DNA from: Quercus robur
Lineage: Eukaryota; Streptophyta; Magnoliopsida; Fagales; Fagaceae
Direction of reading: 5' to 3'
NCBI RefSeq assembly: GCF_932294415.1
Contig: NC_065543.1
Coordinates: 42,058,277-42,122,276 of the forward strand
Length of the DNA: 64,000 nucleotides
Shown here: positions 54,025 to 64,000 of the stretch, piece by piece
Layout of the letters: each line of letters starts with the position of its first letter
Position numbering within the stretch: the stretch's first letter is position 1
Translations under genes and position numbers: made by a program
Notes under the pieces: model-generated
Seen by the model: the letters and a program-made list of their open reading frames with translations, nothing else
What the model was told of the DNA's origin: nothing
Databases searched by the model: none

Positions 54025-57000
54025 TCAATAAGGTCCTTCCCATATGGGACCCAGCTTTCCTTGGGCAGGGTCTTTAGTTGCGGTGGTGATCTTGAGCAAG
54101 ATGAGGTCACCTATGTCCAGTCGTCTGAGTTTAACCCTCTTGTTGTAGTATTCGGCCATCTTCAGCTGGTACTTCATCATCTTGCTGAAGGCTTTATCTC
54201 TTACTTCGTCCAAACAGTCCAGGTTGAGTCATAGTTCATCGTCATTGCATTCTTCGTTGAACGTCTCTCGCCCGACGCTCGTTACTCCTACTTCGACCAG
54301 GATTAAGGCTTCGGTGCCATAGGTAAGCTTGAAGGGGGTTTCTCCTATTGGGGTTCTCGCCGTGATACTGTAAGCCCACAGGACATTTGGTAATTCTTCT
54401 GGCCAGGCACCCTTCGCATCGTCCAGCTTGGCCTTGATAATCTTGAGTAGCGTTCGATTCGTTACCTCCGCCTGTCCGTTTGCCTGGGGGTGCCCTAGGG
54501 ACGAGAACTGGTTCTTAATTCCAAGATTTGAACAGAAGTCTCTGAAGTCTTGGCTGTCGAACTGCCTCCCATTATCTGATATAATCGTCAAGGGAATCCC
54601 GAACTTGCAGATTATGTTCTTCCACACAAAGCTCCGAATTCTTGCCTCGGTGATCGTTGCTAGAGCCTCTGCTTCAACCCATTTCGTGAAGTAATCAATA
54701 GCAACTAGTATGAATTTTACCTGACCTTTATCTTGGGGGAGTGGACTGACGATGTCGATTCCCCATTGCGCGAATGGCCACAGGGATGCTATCGTCGTTA
54801 GTCTTTCTGCTGGAAGTCGTTGTACATTCCTATATCGTTGGCACTTGTCGCACTTCTTGACAATTTCAACAGCGTCCACCTGCATAGTAGGCCAGAAATA
54901 ACCTGTTCGTATTACCTTGTTTACCAGGGATCTGGGGCTGGCGTGGTCGCCGCAAACTCCTCCATGGATTTCTTCCAGTATGTATCTGACTTCTTCTTCA
55001 TCGACACACTTCAGGTAAGGCATGGAAAATCCTCTCTTGTACAAGGCGTCATTGAGGATCATGAACCTAGCTGCCCTCTTCTTAATCTTTTTAGCTTCTT
55101 TTGTATTTTGAGGGAGGTGTCCGTCCTGGAGGAAAGACATTATTGGTGTCATCCAGCTATTTGCGCTCTGGATGGTGAATGTTGGGGCCTCTTCAATGCT
55201 GGGGTACTTCTGGACTTCCATCGCTAAGTCTATGGTAATCTCCCTTTTTTCTGACGATGCTAGTTTCCAGACTTCATCTGCCCCCATATTCTGACTTCTT
55301 GGGATTTGTACGAATTCCATTGCATCGAACTCTCGATTCAGATGCTTTGTCAGCCTGAGGTATTTCTGCATTCTCTCTTCTTTTGCTTCGTACTCCCCCT
55401 TGATCTGCCCGATCATTAGCTTCGAATCATTTTGGACTAACAGGTTCTTAGCTCCAAGTGCCTTTCCAAGCCTCAATCCCGTCAGTATCCCTTCATATTC
55501 AGCTTCGTTGTTGGTAGCCGAAAATTTTAGTTGAACTCCGTACTTAAACATTTCTCTGTCGGGGGTGGTTATGAAGACCCCTATTCCCCCCCTCATTTGG
55601 GCTGACGAACCATCAGTCTGTATCGTCCATCGCTCGACTTCATTGGTGAGGCTGTCTTCGTCCGGAAAGGTGAACTCTGTGATGAAGTCTGCCAACGCTT
55701 GCGCCTTGATTGCTGTTCTGGGATAATATTCAATGTCAAATTGACTGAGTTCAATCGCCCACTGGACCATTCTTCCAGCTGCCTCAGGTTTGTTCATCGA
55801 CTTCTTGATTGGTTGGTCCATCATCACAAGGATGGGATTTGCCTGAAAGTATTGCCTTAGCTTGCGCGAGGCTACTGTTTCTTGCCTTCTTCTCTAATCA
55901 AGGCCGCACTCACTGCTGAAGCTGATACTGCAAGGTATAAATATAGGTCTTCCCCTTCTTTGGACGGGTTTAAGAAGGGTGGATTACTCAGGTAACGTTT
56001 GAGTTCTTGGAACACTGCTTCACATTCATCGGTCCAGTCGAAAGCTTGTTTCAAGGTCTTGAAAAAGGGTAGACACTTGTCCGTAGCTCTAGAGACGAAC
56101 CTGTTTAAAGTTGCGATCCTCCCTGTGAGCTTCTAGACTTCCTTGACGGTCCTGGGCGATGCCATGTTGATTATGGCTTGTACTTTCTCTGGGTTTGCCT
56201 CTATTCCTCTTTGGGACACCATGAATCCCAAGAATTTTCCTGAAGCTACCCCAAAAACACACTTACTAAGATTCAACCTCATTTGGTATCTCTTGAGGGT
56301 GGCGAACGTCTCCTTCAGGTCGTCCAGATGTGTGAGCTCTTCCTTACTCTTGACGAGCATATCATCCACGTATACTTCCATGTTCCTGCCAATCTGTTGG
56401 CTGAACATTTTGTTCACCAGCCTCTGATACGTAGCTCCGGCATTCTTCAATTCAAAAGGCATTACCTTGTAACAATAAAGTCCTTGACTTGTGATGAAAG
56501 CAGTCTTCTCCTATTCTTCTTTAGCCATCCTTATCTAGTTATATCCCGAGAAAGCGTCCATGAACGTCAGTAACTTGTGTCTTGCTGTAGAGTCCACAAG
56601 CTGATCTATTCTTGGTAGAGGGAAACTGTCCTTCGGGCATGCCTTGTTCAGGTCTGTGAAGTCTACGCACATCCTCCATTTTCCATTTTCTTTCTTCACT
56701 AGGATGACGTTTGAGAGTCACTCATGATAATACACTTCCCGGATGAACCCTGCCATCAATAACATGGTAACTTCATCTGCGACTGCTTGATCTCGTTCTA
56801 GGGCGAAGACTCTTCATCTTTGCTTGACAGGTTTCCGTTCTGGGTTCACATTCAACTTATGCTAGATGACTCCTGGAGCTATGCCCGACATGTCTTCGTG
56901 GCTCCATGCAAAGACATCCAGATTTTCTTTGAGGAATTGGATGAGTCTCATTCTCATCTCGGGTCTTAGCATCGTCCCTATCTTAGTCGTCTTGCTTGCT

Positions 57001-59007
57001 TCTCCTTCAGTCAGTTCCACTGTTTTCAGGGCTTCCATTTTGTCTTCTTCCTTCCTTTTAATGATCCACGTGTGGTTTTCCTTTGTAGTCAGGACGGCTT
57101 GATAACATTCTTTGGCCAGGACCTGATCTCCTTTTACCTCGCCGACACCATTAACTGTTGGGATTTCACCTTCAGACAATAGGTAGACGTGGCTGCTTTC
57201 CACTTGTTGAGCGTGGGCCTCCCAATGATGACATTGTAAGATGAAGGGCAATCCACCACCAGGAAGTCTAGCTGACGGGTTAATTGCACCGGGTAGGTCC
57301 CCACTGTTACTGTCAACGTCACTATGCCCCTAGGGTATACCCTATCTTCGCTGAAGCTGACGAGGGGAGAGTCGAATGGGCGCAGTCTCCTTGGATCTAG
57401 TTTTAGCTGCTAGAAGGCAGGGAGGTAGATGATGTCCGCGGAGCTACCGTTGTCCACGAGGATCCTTTTGGTATTGAATTCCTCTATATTTAGCATTATA
57501 ACCAAAGGGTCATTATGGGGTTACTTCACTCCCCTGGCATCCCCTTCATTGAAGGACATATCTCGGTCTGTTCACTGTTGTTTGAACGGAGGTATCGCGT
57601 GGACACTATTCACCTGCCTCTGGTATGCTTTCTTAAGGGATTTAAATGATCCTCCCAAGAAGGGCCCTCCTGCAATCGTCTTTATCTCCCTGATCACATC
57701 CTGTGGAGGCTGGGACGAGCGGTTGCCACTCTTGGAAGAGGTCCCATTCTGGCTCTTATTGCCGTCCCTGAACTTACTATATTCTCCCTTCTTTACATAT
57801 TTCTATAATTTCCCTTTCCGTATCAACTCCTCTATCTGCTCCTTTAGGTCTCTACAATCTTCTGTGTTGTGGCCATGATCTTTATGGAATCGGCAATACT
57901 TGTTCTTGTCACGAACATTAGGGGATGAGTGTAATGGTCTTGGCCATTTGAGATAATGCTCGTCCTTGATCTGCGTTAAAATTTTGTCAACAGGCATAAC
58001 CAAAGGAGTAAATCTTACCATCCGAGGACCTTTATCATCTTTCCTCCTATTCCCGTCATTGTTTCGACGATCTGGGCGCTCCCTCTTTTGACCCCTACGA
58101 TCGTCTTCTTTCTTTGCCTTGTCTCTTGGCTTCTCTACATCCTTTATGGCTGCTAAAGCATCTTCAGCATTCATGTACTTTTGTGCCTTCAAAGGCATTT
58201 CTGTCATCGTCTTTGATGGATTCTTTGCGAGGGAGGCCACGAGATCTCTGGATCTCATCCCGCTTTGAAGGTCGTCAGCTGCACCTTGTCATCAGCTTCG
58301 TTCACCTCCAGAGTCTCCCAAGTAAAGCGTTTCACGTACGACCTCAGAGTTTCCTTCTCTCCCTGTCTAATGGTGAGTAAGTGGTCTGCCGGCCTCTTTG
58401 GACGTTGCCCCCCTATGAAGTGACGTAAGAAGGCATTGCTCAACTGCTCGAAGTTGTCCACGGACGAAGTCGGCAACTTTGTGAACCATTCCCTTGCAGC
58501 TCCTTTAAGAATGGTGGGGAAGGAACGACACAGTATCTCGTCAGGTGGCTATTGAAGACCTAGAGTCGTCTTGAAGGTATTAAGGTGATCCTGAGGGTCT
58601 CTAAGTCCGTCAAACAGCTCAAGTTGAGGTAAGCGAAGTTTCGACGGTACAGGGCATTCAAGCACCGCCGAGGTGAAAGGCGAATCCGTGGCCCTTACCA
58701 TTCTGTCTATATTTCGATCTGTCTTCTCCTTAATGGCATTCCTTAGTTCGTCCATCTCCTTCCTCATTTCTCGAAGGAGATCAAAATTCTGCTCATCCAG
58801 AATAGTTGGCCTCTGATGGATACTCCTCCTATGGCTATCCCTTTCTCCCTCCATGTTATCTTTGGACCGGTTCTCCTCCTGTTGAGCCTGTTGGACCTTT
58901 TGAACCCGTAGCTTCATTTCCTGATTTTGCTTGGTGAGTTCTTTAATGGTGGCTGCAAGAGCTTGAACTTGCTGGGCCAAGGCTGCAGAATCTGGATTGG
59001 GTTCCAT
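54025..59007 (-). pseudogene. gag-pol coding remnant of the second Tat-type element
   Basis: On the minus strand: gag with an N-terminal coiled coil (about 59007-58850), capsid-like core (about 58650-58250) and zinc knuckle at about 57905-57845 ([15 protein letters not shown]); protease-related region about 57330-57170; reverse transcriptase about 56840-56130; RNase H about 56060-55730; archaeal-type RNase H about 55650-55290 (IQTDGSSAQMRGGIG); integrase about 55060-54230 (WGIDIVSPLPQ, YFTKWVEAEAL) and its C-terminal part to 54025. About ten interruptions in all. The order matches the first Tat-type element. Confidence 0.87.
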
Positions 59008-59084
59008 TTGAATGTAGAGGTTTGATGGAAACTACGTTCTCAAATATGAATCTGAAAATGTCGTCCCAACAGACGACGTCAAAC

Positions 59085-59560
59085 TGATGAAGCTTGAGTT
59101 CGTCAATCGAAGTAGGCAGATGGAACCAGCCTCCAGTTTGTACGAATGTATCCTCAGAGATGGTCACCGGTGTGGTGCCTACCACGACACCTCCAATGCC
59201 AAAGTTAGAATAGGCAAATGCTCTATGAAACGAAATAGATAAATAAGACAATAACAAGTGTTTTCCAGAGTAGCTATGTACCTTCTGTTGATAGTATGGG
59301 GGCTTTATAAGTGTGGCTTTGGTTGCTAGCCGTTGTGGTCGTTAATGCCTTTCTTAGTAACGCCTCCTGCCTAATAATGAGGCTTTTAATAGGTACCCAA
59401 TGGTCTGCCTGACTGGTTTTGTAACTGTCCAAGTCATCGATTGACTATATTAAATGATTTCCCTATCATTGTCAGTGGTGACTGATTTCTTCGTCGTTCA
59501 GGACGACTTTGTCATGAGTGTTGGCTTCGTCTAGGAGACGTAATCTCGTCATTCCCATCA
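59085..59560 (-). repeat. 5' LTR of the second Tat-type element
   Basis: Right end of the element, 476 bp. On the minus strand it starts TGATGGGAATGACGAG and ends AAGCTTCATCA, followed by GTTTGACGTCGTCTGTTGGG, a primer-binding-site-like sequence (59065-59084). Confidence 0.95.
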
Positions 59561-59692
59561 TGATATATTTTGTAATTATAGATTATAGTAATGTTAGAAA
59601 AAAAATCAAATGAACCAAATACCTTAATGTCACATTAAGATAATGTGTATCACATCAAAAGGCATATCATAGCAAACTAAACACCCTCCTAA

Positions 59693-59974
59693 AAATGTTA
59701 TTAATAGCCTTCACAACTTCTATAGTAAAAATAATTTAAAGAAGTGGAGAACTAACAACGAAGGGTATGGGTACCAGAACAATATAGTGACACAACAGTT
59801 TTTTAAGATGTTAGCATTTACTTATGAAGCACAAGTACGCATAAACACATGTCACGTACAACCCCTTAAATAAAGTGTCTACTCTTCCTAGAGAACTAAT
59901 AACTTTTTCCATTATATGCATTAACTATGAAGTCTTTTTTGCTTTAGTAATTGTAATTTTCAATTTCCTCAACA

Positions 59975-60012
<38 letters not shown>

Positions 60013-60639
60013 AAGAGAGAAAGAAAGTAATTTTCAAGATTTTAATCAAAGTTCTCCATTATATGCATCAATTATTAAGTCCTTTAGTAATTGTAAGTAT
60101 CAAGATCTTAAAACAAGTTCACCGTTTTAAAATTTCCAAAGTGTAATCAGCTGATTCAGCTCTAATAAAATTAAAATTTTAAAGTGAAATCACAATGTTA
60201 TCAAGCGTAGCATGATGTGCCAATTTTTATTTATTTATTTATTTGTTTCCTCCCTTGTTATTTTATTAGTCTTATGATGTGAACTACAAAATGTCCTCTT
60301 TCATTCCTTTAATTCATGAATTAAATATAGTTGTCAACAAAGAATCAATACTTAATTTCTGGTTCTTGTGCCTCTTTTTTTCTTTTCTTTTTTGAAGGAA
60401 ATCTCAATTCTATTAAATCAGGAAAAAAAGAGAGAGACTACAACAGAAGCTTAAATTCCAACATCTAAATTCAATTGCTGTTGATTCTTCTGCTTCATTG
60501 TTGTTTTATATTTTTTGTCTTCTTCTATTTGAAGTATCCCGTTACTTTTTTTTTGACAAGAGGACCCGTTACATTTTAAACTTCCATTTTCCTTTTCTTC
60601 TTTATTTTTTTCCAAGTGGGTGGAAATGAAGTCAACTTT
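59693..60639. other. Intergenic DNA between nested elements
   Basis: AT-rich, with a 37-base A run at about 59974-60010 followed by a GA-rich tail, a (TTTA)n patch near 60230 and no gene. The open frame 60451-60648 on the minus strand is lysine/asparagine-rich and low in complexity. Confidence 0.5.
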
Positions 60640-63600
60640 TGTGGTCAAGAAATACGCTCAATGGAAAGGATCCCGCAAAATACGCTCAAGAAGACTCTTA
60701 TAAGGAAAAGACTTCTACTCCAAGGAAAAGGGGTCAATCCCTACTACCATAAAAACTCAAGCACCCTCATAAACCAAGGTACGCATAATTTACCCTCTCT
60801 AGCACTCCAGAGTTGTGAGAATAATTCTAACTTGACCTTTGGAGGGTAGTTGGCCGGTACCACACCGGTGCTCTCTATGAGGTCCTCTCTTTTTTGTGCA
60901 GGTACTGTTTCGAGCGTGCAAGGACTGTGTGGCTTACTGGTGATTTTTTCAGCATCATCAGTTGGCGTCGTCTGTGGGGAACACAGTGTAAGCCATATTA
61001 CCGCTTCCCGGACAAAAAGTTGCATGGTGCTCACTCGCTCAATGACAACTACTAATGACGTTCAAGAAGAGGAACCACCCACGACTGCCCTCGAGAAGCA
61101 AGTTAAAACTCTCGCTGCTGCCGTGGAACGCCTCACCAGGCAAAATCGCAACTTGGAAAAACAGCTGCACCAGAAAAACGCAGCACCGGACAACCAAGGA
61201 GTAGATCAAGAAGGAACCAGCGCTGATAGAAGGAATTAAGAGGGACCCCAGGCCAGTAACGCCCCAAGCAGACCAGAGCGTCAAAACGTGAGCCTTCCTT
61301 CCCTCGCGGATACGGCTCCGCCACCTATTATCGCAGAGATGCAGGCGATGAAGGAACAAATGGAAGTTATGATAAACGCTCTCAAGGGATGAGTGTTCAG
61401 CGATCTTGACGACCTCATTAACCGAATTGACTCACCGTTCACTGCGCCCGTCAACTCTTTCCCTCTGCCAAGTAAGTTCTGCATGCCACAGATAGATAGT
61501 TATGACGGAGTCGAGGACCCTCTAGACCACCTAGAGTCCTTTAAAACCCTGATGCACCTTCAAGGAGTAGCAAACGCGATCATGTATAGGGCCTTCCCTA
61601 CGACGCTGAAGGGTGCGGCAAGAATTTGGTTCAGTCGGCTGACACCCAACTCCATCAGCACCTTCAAGGAGTTAAGCACTCAATTTACTGCACACTTCAT
61701 TGGAGGACATCGGTATAAAAAGTCTACGGCTTGCTTGATGAGTATCAAGTAGCGAGAGAAGGAAACGTTGAGGGCCTACATATCCTGCTTCAATAAGAAG
61801 GCACTCTCGATCGACGAAGCCGACGATAAGATACTTGTCGCAGCATTCACGAATGGTTGAAGAAGGGTAAGTTTTTGTTCTCCCTGTACAAAAATGACCC
61901 AAAGACCATATCGAAAGTGCTTTATAGGGCCACCAAGTATATGAATGCCGAAGATGCTCTGTTGGCCCGAGAAGAGAGGCCCAAGAAAAGAGAAAGGCAG
62001 GAGGACACCCGGTAGGACCAAGGCCGAAAGAAGGCAAGGACGGGAGACTGAAGGGATGAAAGACGCCCTAAGCCCCTGGGGGGAAGATTCACAAGCTTCA
62101 CTTCATTGACCGCCCCGATAAATCAAGTCCTAATGCAAATCAAGGACGAGAAGGCTTTGACGTTCCCTAGAAAGTTGAAGAGTGATCCCAATAAACGTTC
62201 TAGGGATAAGTATTGCCGCTTCCATCGTGACTATGGTCACGATACGCTCGATTGCTATGACCTAAAGCATATCGAGACCCTTATCAGACAAGGAAAATTA
62301 CAGAAGTTCGTTAGCAAGGAGAAAACAAATCCACCCCCACAAGACCAACACCCCCGACGGGATAATGAGCGATTGAGACCCCCGATAGGGGACAGAAGGA
62401 TGATCGTAGGAGGAACGGCTGCCACCGGGTCATCCAAAAAGACCCGCAAAACCTACCTTCAAATGGTACAAAATGTTCAGCTGACGGGGGCCATGCCAAA
62501 GATAGCACGAAGAGAAGGCCCCATTATCGAGTTCTCATAAGAGGATGCGCAACGCCTTCACCATCCACATGACGATGCGCTCGTCGTCAGCTTACGGGTA
62601 GAAGACTACAACATACACCGGGTGTTGGTCGACAACGGCAGTTCAGTAGATATTCTATACTACCCAGCGTTCTAGCAGATGAGGATCGACAGGGAGCGAT
62701 CGATTCCGACAAATGCCCTGCTCGTGGGTTTTGGAGGGAGCCGGGTATTCCCTCTGGGCGCGGTAACATTGTCCGTTGTGGTAGGCGATTACCTCCAGCA
62801 GATAACCAAGGACGTAACATTCTTAGTAGTTGATTGCTCGTTTGCCTACAATGCTATCCTCAGACGACCCACGCTCAATTCGTGGAAGGCGGTAACTTCA
62901 ACTTACCACCTGATGATTAAGTTCCCTACCGACTACGGAGTAGGGGAGCTGCGCAGAAGTCAGATGGCCGTGCGCGAATGCTACATGGCCATGATGGAGA
63001 TGGAGGATCAGGTTCAGGCCTTGAATATAGAAGAGCACCGGACGGTGACGGAGCCAGTAGAGAAGCTAGAAGAGATACTCCTTGACAATTCCGATCCTGG
63101 CCGAATGACCAAAATTGGAACACTCGTTAACCCCGCAATCCATTAAGAGCTCATAACCTTTCTCAGAGGCAATCGAGACGTATTCGCTTGGAGCCATGAA
63201 AATATGCCAGGAATAGACCCTTCAGTCATGGTGCACAGGTTGAATGTATCGCCCTCCTTTCCACCTATCCGACAGAAGAAGAGGGTGTTCGCCCCCGAAC
63301 GAGATCGGGCCATAGCAGAAGAAGTCCACAAACTATAGGAAGTAAGTTTCATTAGGGAAGTATACCACCCCAATTGGCTAGTGAACGTAGTAATGGTTAA
63401 GAAAGCTAGCGGAAAGTGGCGGATGTGTGTGGACTTCTTCGACCTTAACAAAGCCTGCCCCAAAGATAGCTATCCCCTCCCAAGGGTCGACGTTCTAGTA
63501 AACTCAACGGCCCGACACCAATTGCTAAGCTTTATGGACGCTTTCTCGGGGTACAACCAAATCCGAATGCACAAAGCTGATCAGGAGAAAACTTCGTTCG

Positions 63601-64000
63601 TGACCAGTCAAGGCCTTTTCTGTTACAAAGTAATGCCCTTTGGCCTGAAGAATGTGGGCGCAACGTACCAAAGACTTATGAACAAAATGTTCGCGCCAAA
63701 TTGGGAGGAATGTCTAGGTCTACGTTGACGACATGCTAGTAAAAAGTCGATGGGAGGAAGATCATTTGGAAGATCTCAAAGAAACATTCAACACCCTTCG
63801 TTCTTACAACATGAAGCTCAATCCAGGAAAATGAGCCTTCGGGGTGACGGCGGGAAAATTCCTAGGATTTATGGTGTCCCAAGGGGGGATCGAGGCAAAC
63901 CCGGACAAAATCTGGGCCATTTTGGAGATGGCGCCACCAAGAAATGTGAAGGAGGTACAAAGTCTCAACGGAAAAATAGCAGCACTAAATAGGTTCGTGT
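60640..64000 (+). mobile_element. Third gypsy element (Tat-like), cut by the window edge
   Basis: An LTR ends at about 60960 (CAGCATCATCA) and is followed by the primer-binding-site-like GTTGGCGTCGTCTGTGGGG. The left edge of the LTR is not clear and may be truncated; 60640 is a rough estimate. The TTGGCCGG...GTGCTCTCT phrase (60850-60880) links it to the solo LTR at 3285-3824. gag, protease and most of reverse transcriptase follow on the plus strand; the rest lies beyond the window. It is a fossil with about eight interruptions in the part seen. Confidence 0.82.
61020..64000 (+). pseudogene. gag-pol coding remnant of the third gypsy element (partial)
   Basis: gag N-terminal part with coiled coil (about 61080-61180, LEKQVKTLAAAVERL), capsid-like core (about 61400-61750, LPSKFCMPQIDSYDG), zinc knuckle at about 62212-62260 (YCRFHRDYGHDTLDC), protease at about 62580-62900 and reverse transcriptase from about 63230 to the edge. 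gag resembles that of the second Tat-type element more than that of the first. Several interruptions. Confidence 0.83.

Larger units (their letters stand above)
48566..59560 (-). mobile_element. Second Ty3/gypsy Tat-type LTR retrotransposon, minus strand, fossil
   Basis: 10995 bp with 475-476-bp LTRs and a perfect target duplication TGATA (48561-48565 and 59561-59565). On the minus strand it has gag, protease, reverse transcriptase, RNase H, archaeal-type RNase H and integrase; then a 74-bp tandem repeat block, an antisense gene region (plus strand) and the 3' LTR at the left end. It is broken, with around ten interruptions in the coding part, and carries a hAT-like insertion (52241-53432). 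LTRs differ at about 30 of 475 positions by eye, mostly transitions, so it is older than the first Tat-type element. It sits inside the foldback element. Confidence 0.93.
46711..59689. mobile_element. Tourist-like foldback element with minisatellite arms, split by a retroelement
   Basis: The left end is GAGGGAGTTTGGTTCGC (46711) and the right end, inverted, is GGAGGGTGTTTAGTTTGC (to 59689). Both have TAA outside (46708-46710 and 59690-59692), as for PIF/Harbinger-type elements. The ends stay similar for over 100 bases (for example ACTTTAATGTGATATTAAGG near 46790 against CTTAATGTGACATTAAGG inverted near 59625). Without the nested retroelement (48566-59560) it would be about 2 kb. It encodes no transposase. 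Its centre is made of repeats in two opposite orientations. Confidence 0.7.

Overview
This is a window of nuclear DNA from a flowering plant, most likely a woody eudicot. The signs are spliced and intronless plant-type genes, AT-rich intergenic DNA with many poly-A/T tracts, and dense nested LTR retrotransposons, MITEs, LINE remnants and a tRNA-derived SINE. There is no bacterial operon, CRISPR array or prokaryotic defence system.

Only two host genes look intact. QKY (41453-44677, +) is an intronless MCTP-family gene with four C2 domains, a plasmodesmal/ER-tethering type of protein. An RTM2-like small-heat-shock-domain gene with a C-terminal membrane anchor (35828-37201, +) has two exons. Two broken host sequences accompany them: a truncated paralogue of the RTM2-like gene (22652-23573) and a fragment matching the first exon of an L-asparaginase/isoaspartyl peptidase gene (5810-5896, -).

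The left half is dominated by a direct segmental duplication. Copy A runs from about 273 to 23652 and copy B from about 27717 to 36860. They are collinear and differ by about 4-5% where I compared them by eye. Each copy gained its own insertions after duplicating, and the other copy often shows the empty site. A gained a solo LTR (3285-3824) and an 11-kb Tat-type Ty3/gypsy element (6943-17917). B gained another solo LTR (30557-31084), a Tourist-like MITE (31613-31797) and a tRNA-derived SINE (33760-33866). A 3.2-kb stretch of A (about 18045-21240: a copia-type LTR with a nested LTR, a MITE dimer and a foldback MITE) is missing from B. Copy A ends inside exon 2 of the RTM2-like gene, which left that copy without its membrane anchor.

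The right half holds, in order, QKY, a very decayed gypsy RNaseH-integrase fragment, and a three-layer nest. A Tourist-like foldback element with inverted minisatellite arms (46711-48565 plus 59561-59689) was invaded by a second Tat-type retroelement on the minus strand (48566-59560, target duplication TGATA). That retroelement was in turn invaded by a hAT-like non-autonomous transposon (52241-53432, target duplication CATTCAAG). A third gypsy element of the same general type starts near 60640 and runs off the right edge.

Both complete Tat elements share a layout: gag-pol, then a tandem-repeat block (80 bp and 74 bp units), then an antisense gene region, then the 3' LTR. All three retroelements are fossils with several interruptions. 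LTR-to-LTR differences counted by eye are about 2.7% for the first and about 6% for the second. I found no undescribed defence or catalytic system. The most unusual structures are the foldback element with minisatellite arms, the repeated antisense gene plus satellite-like block in the Tat elements, and the paired empty and filled sites across the duplication.
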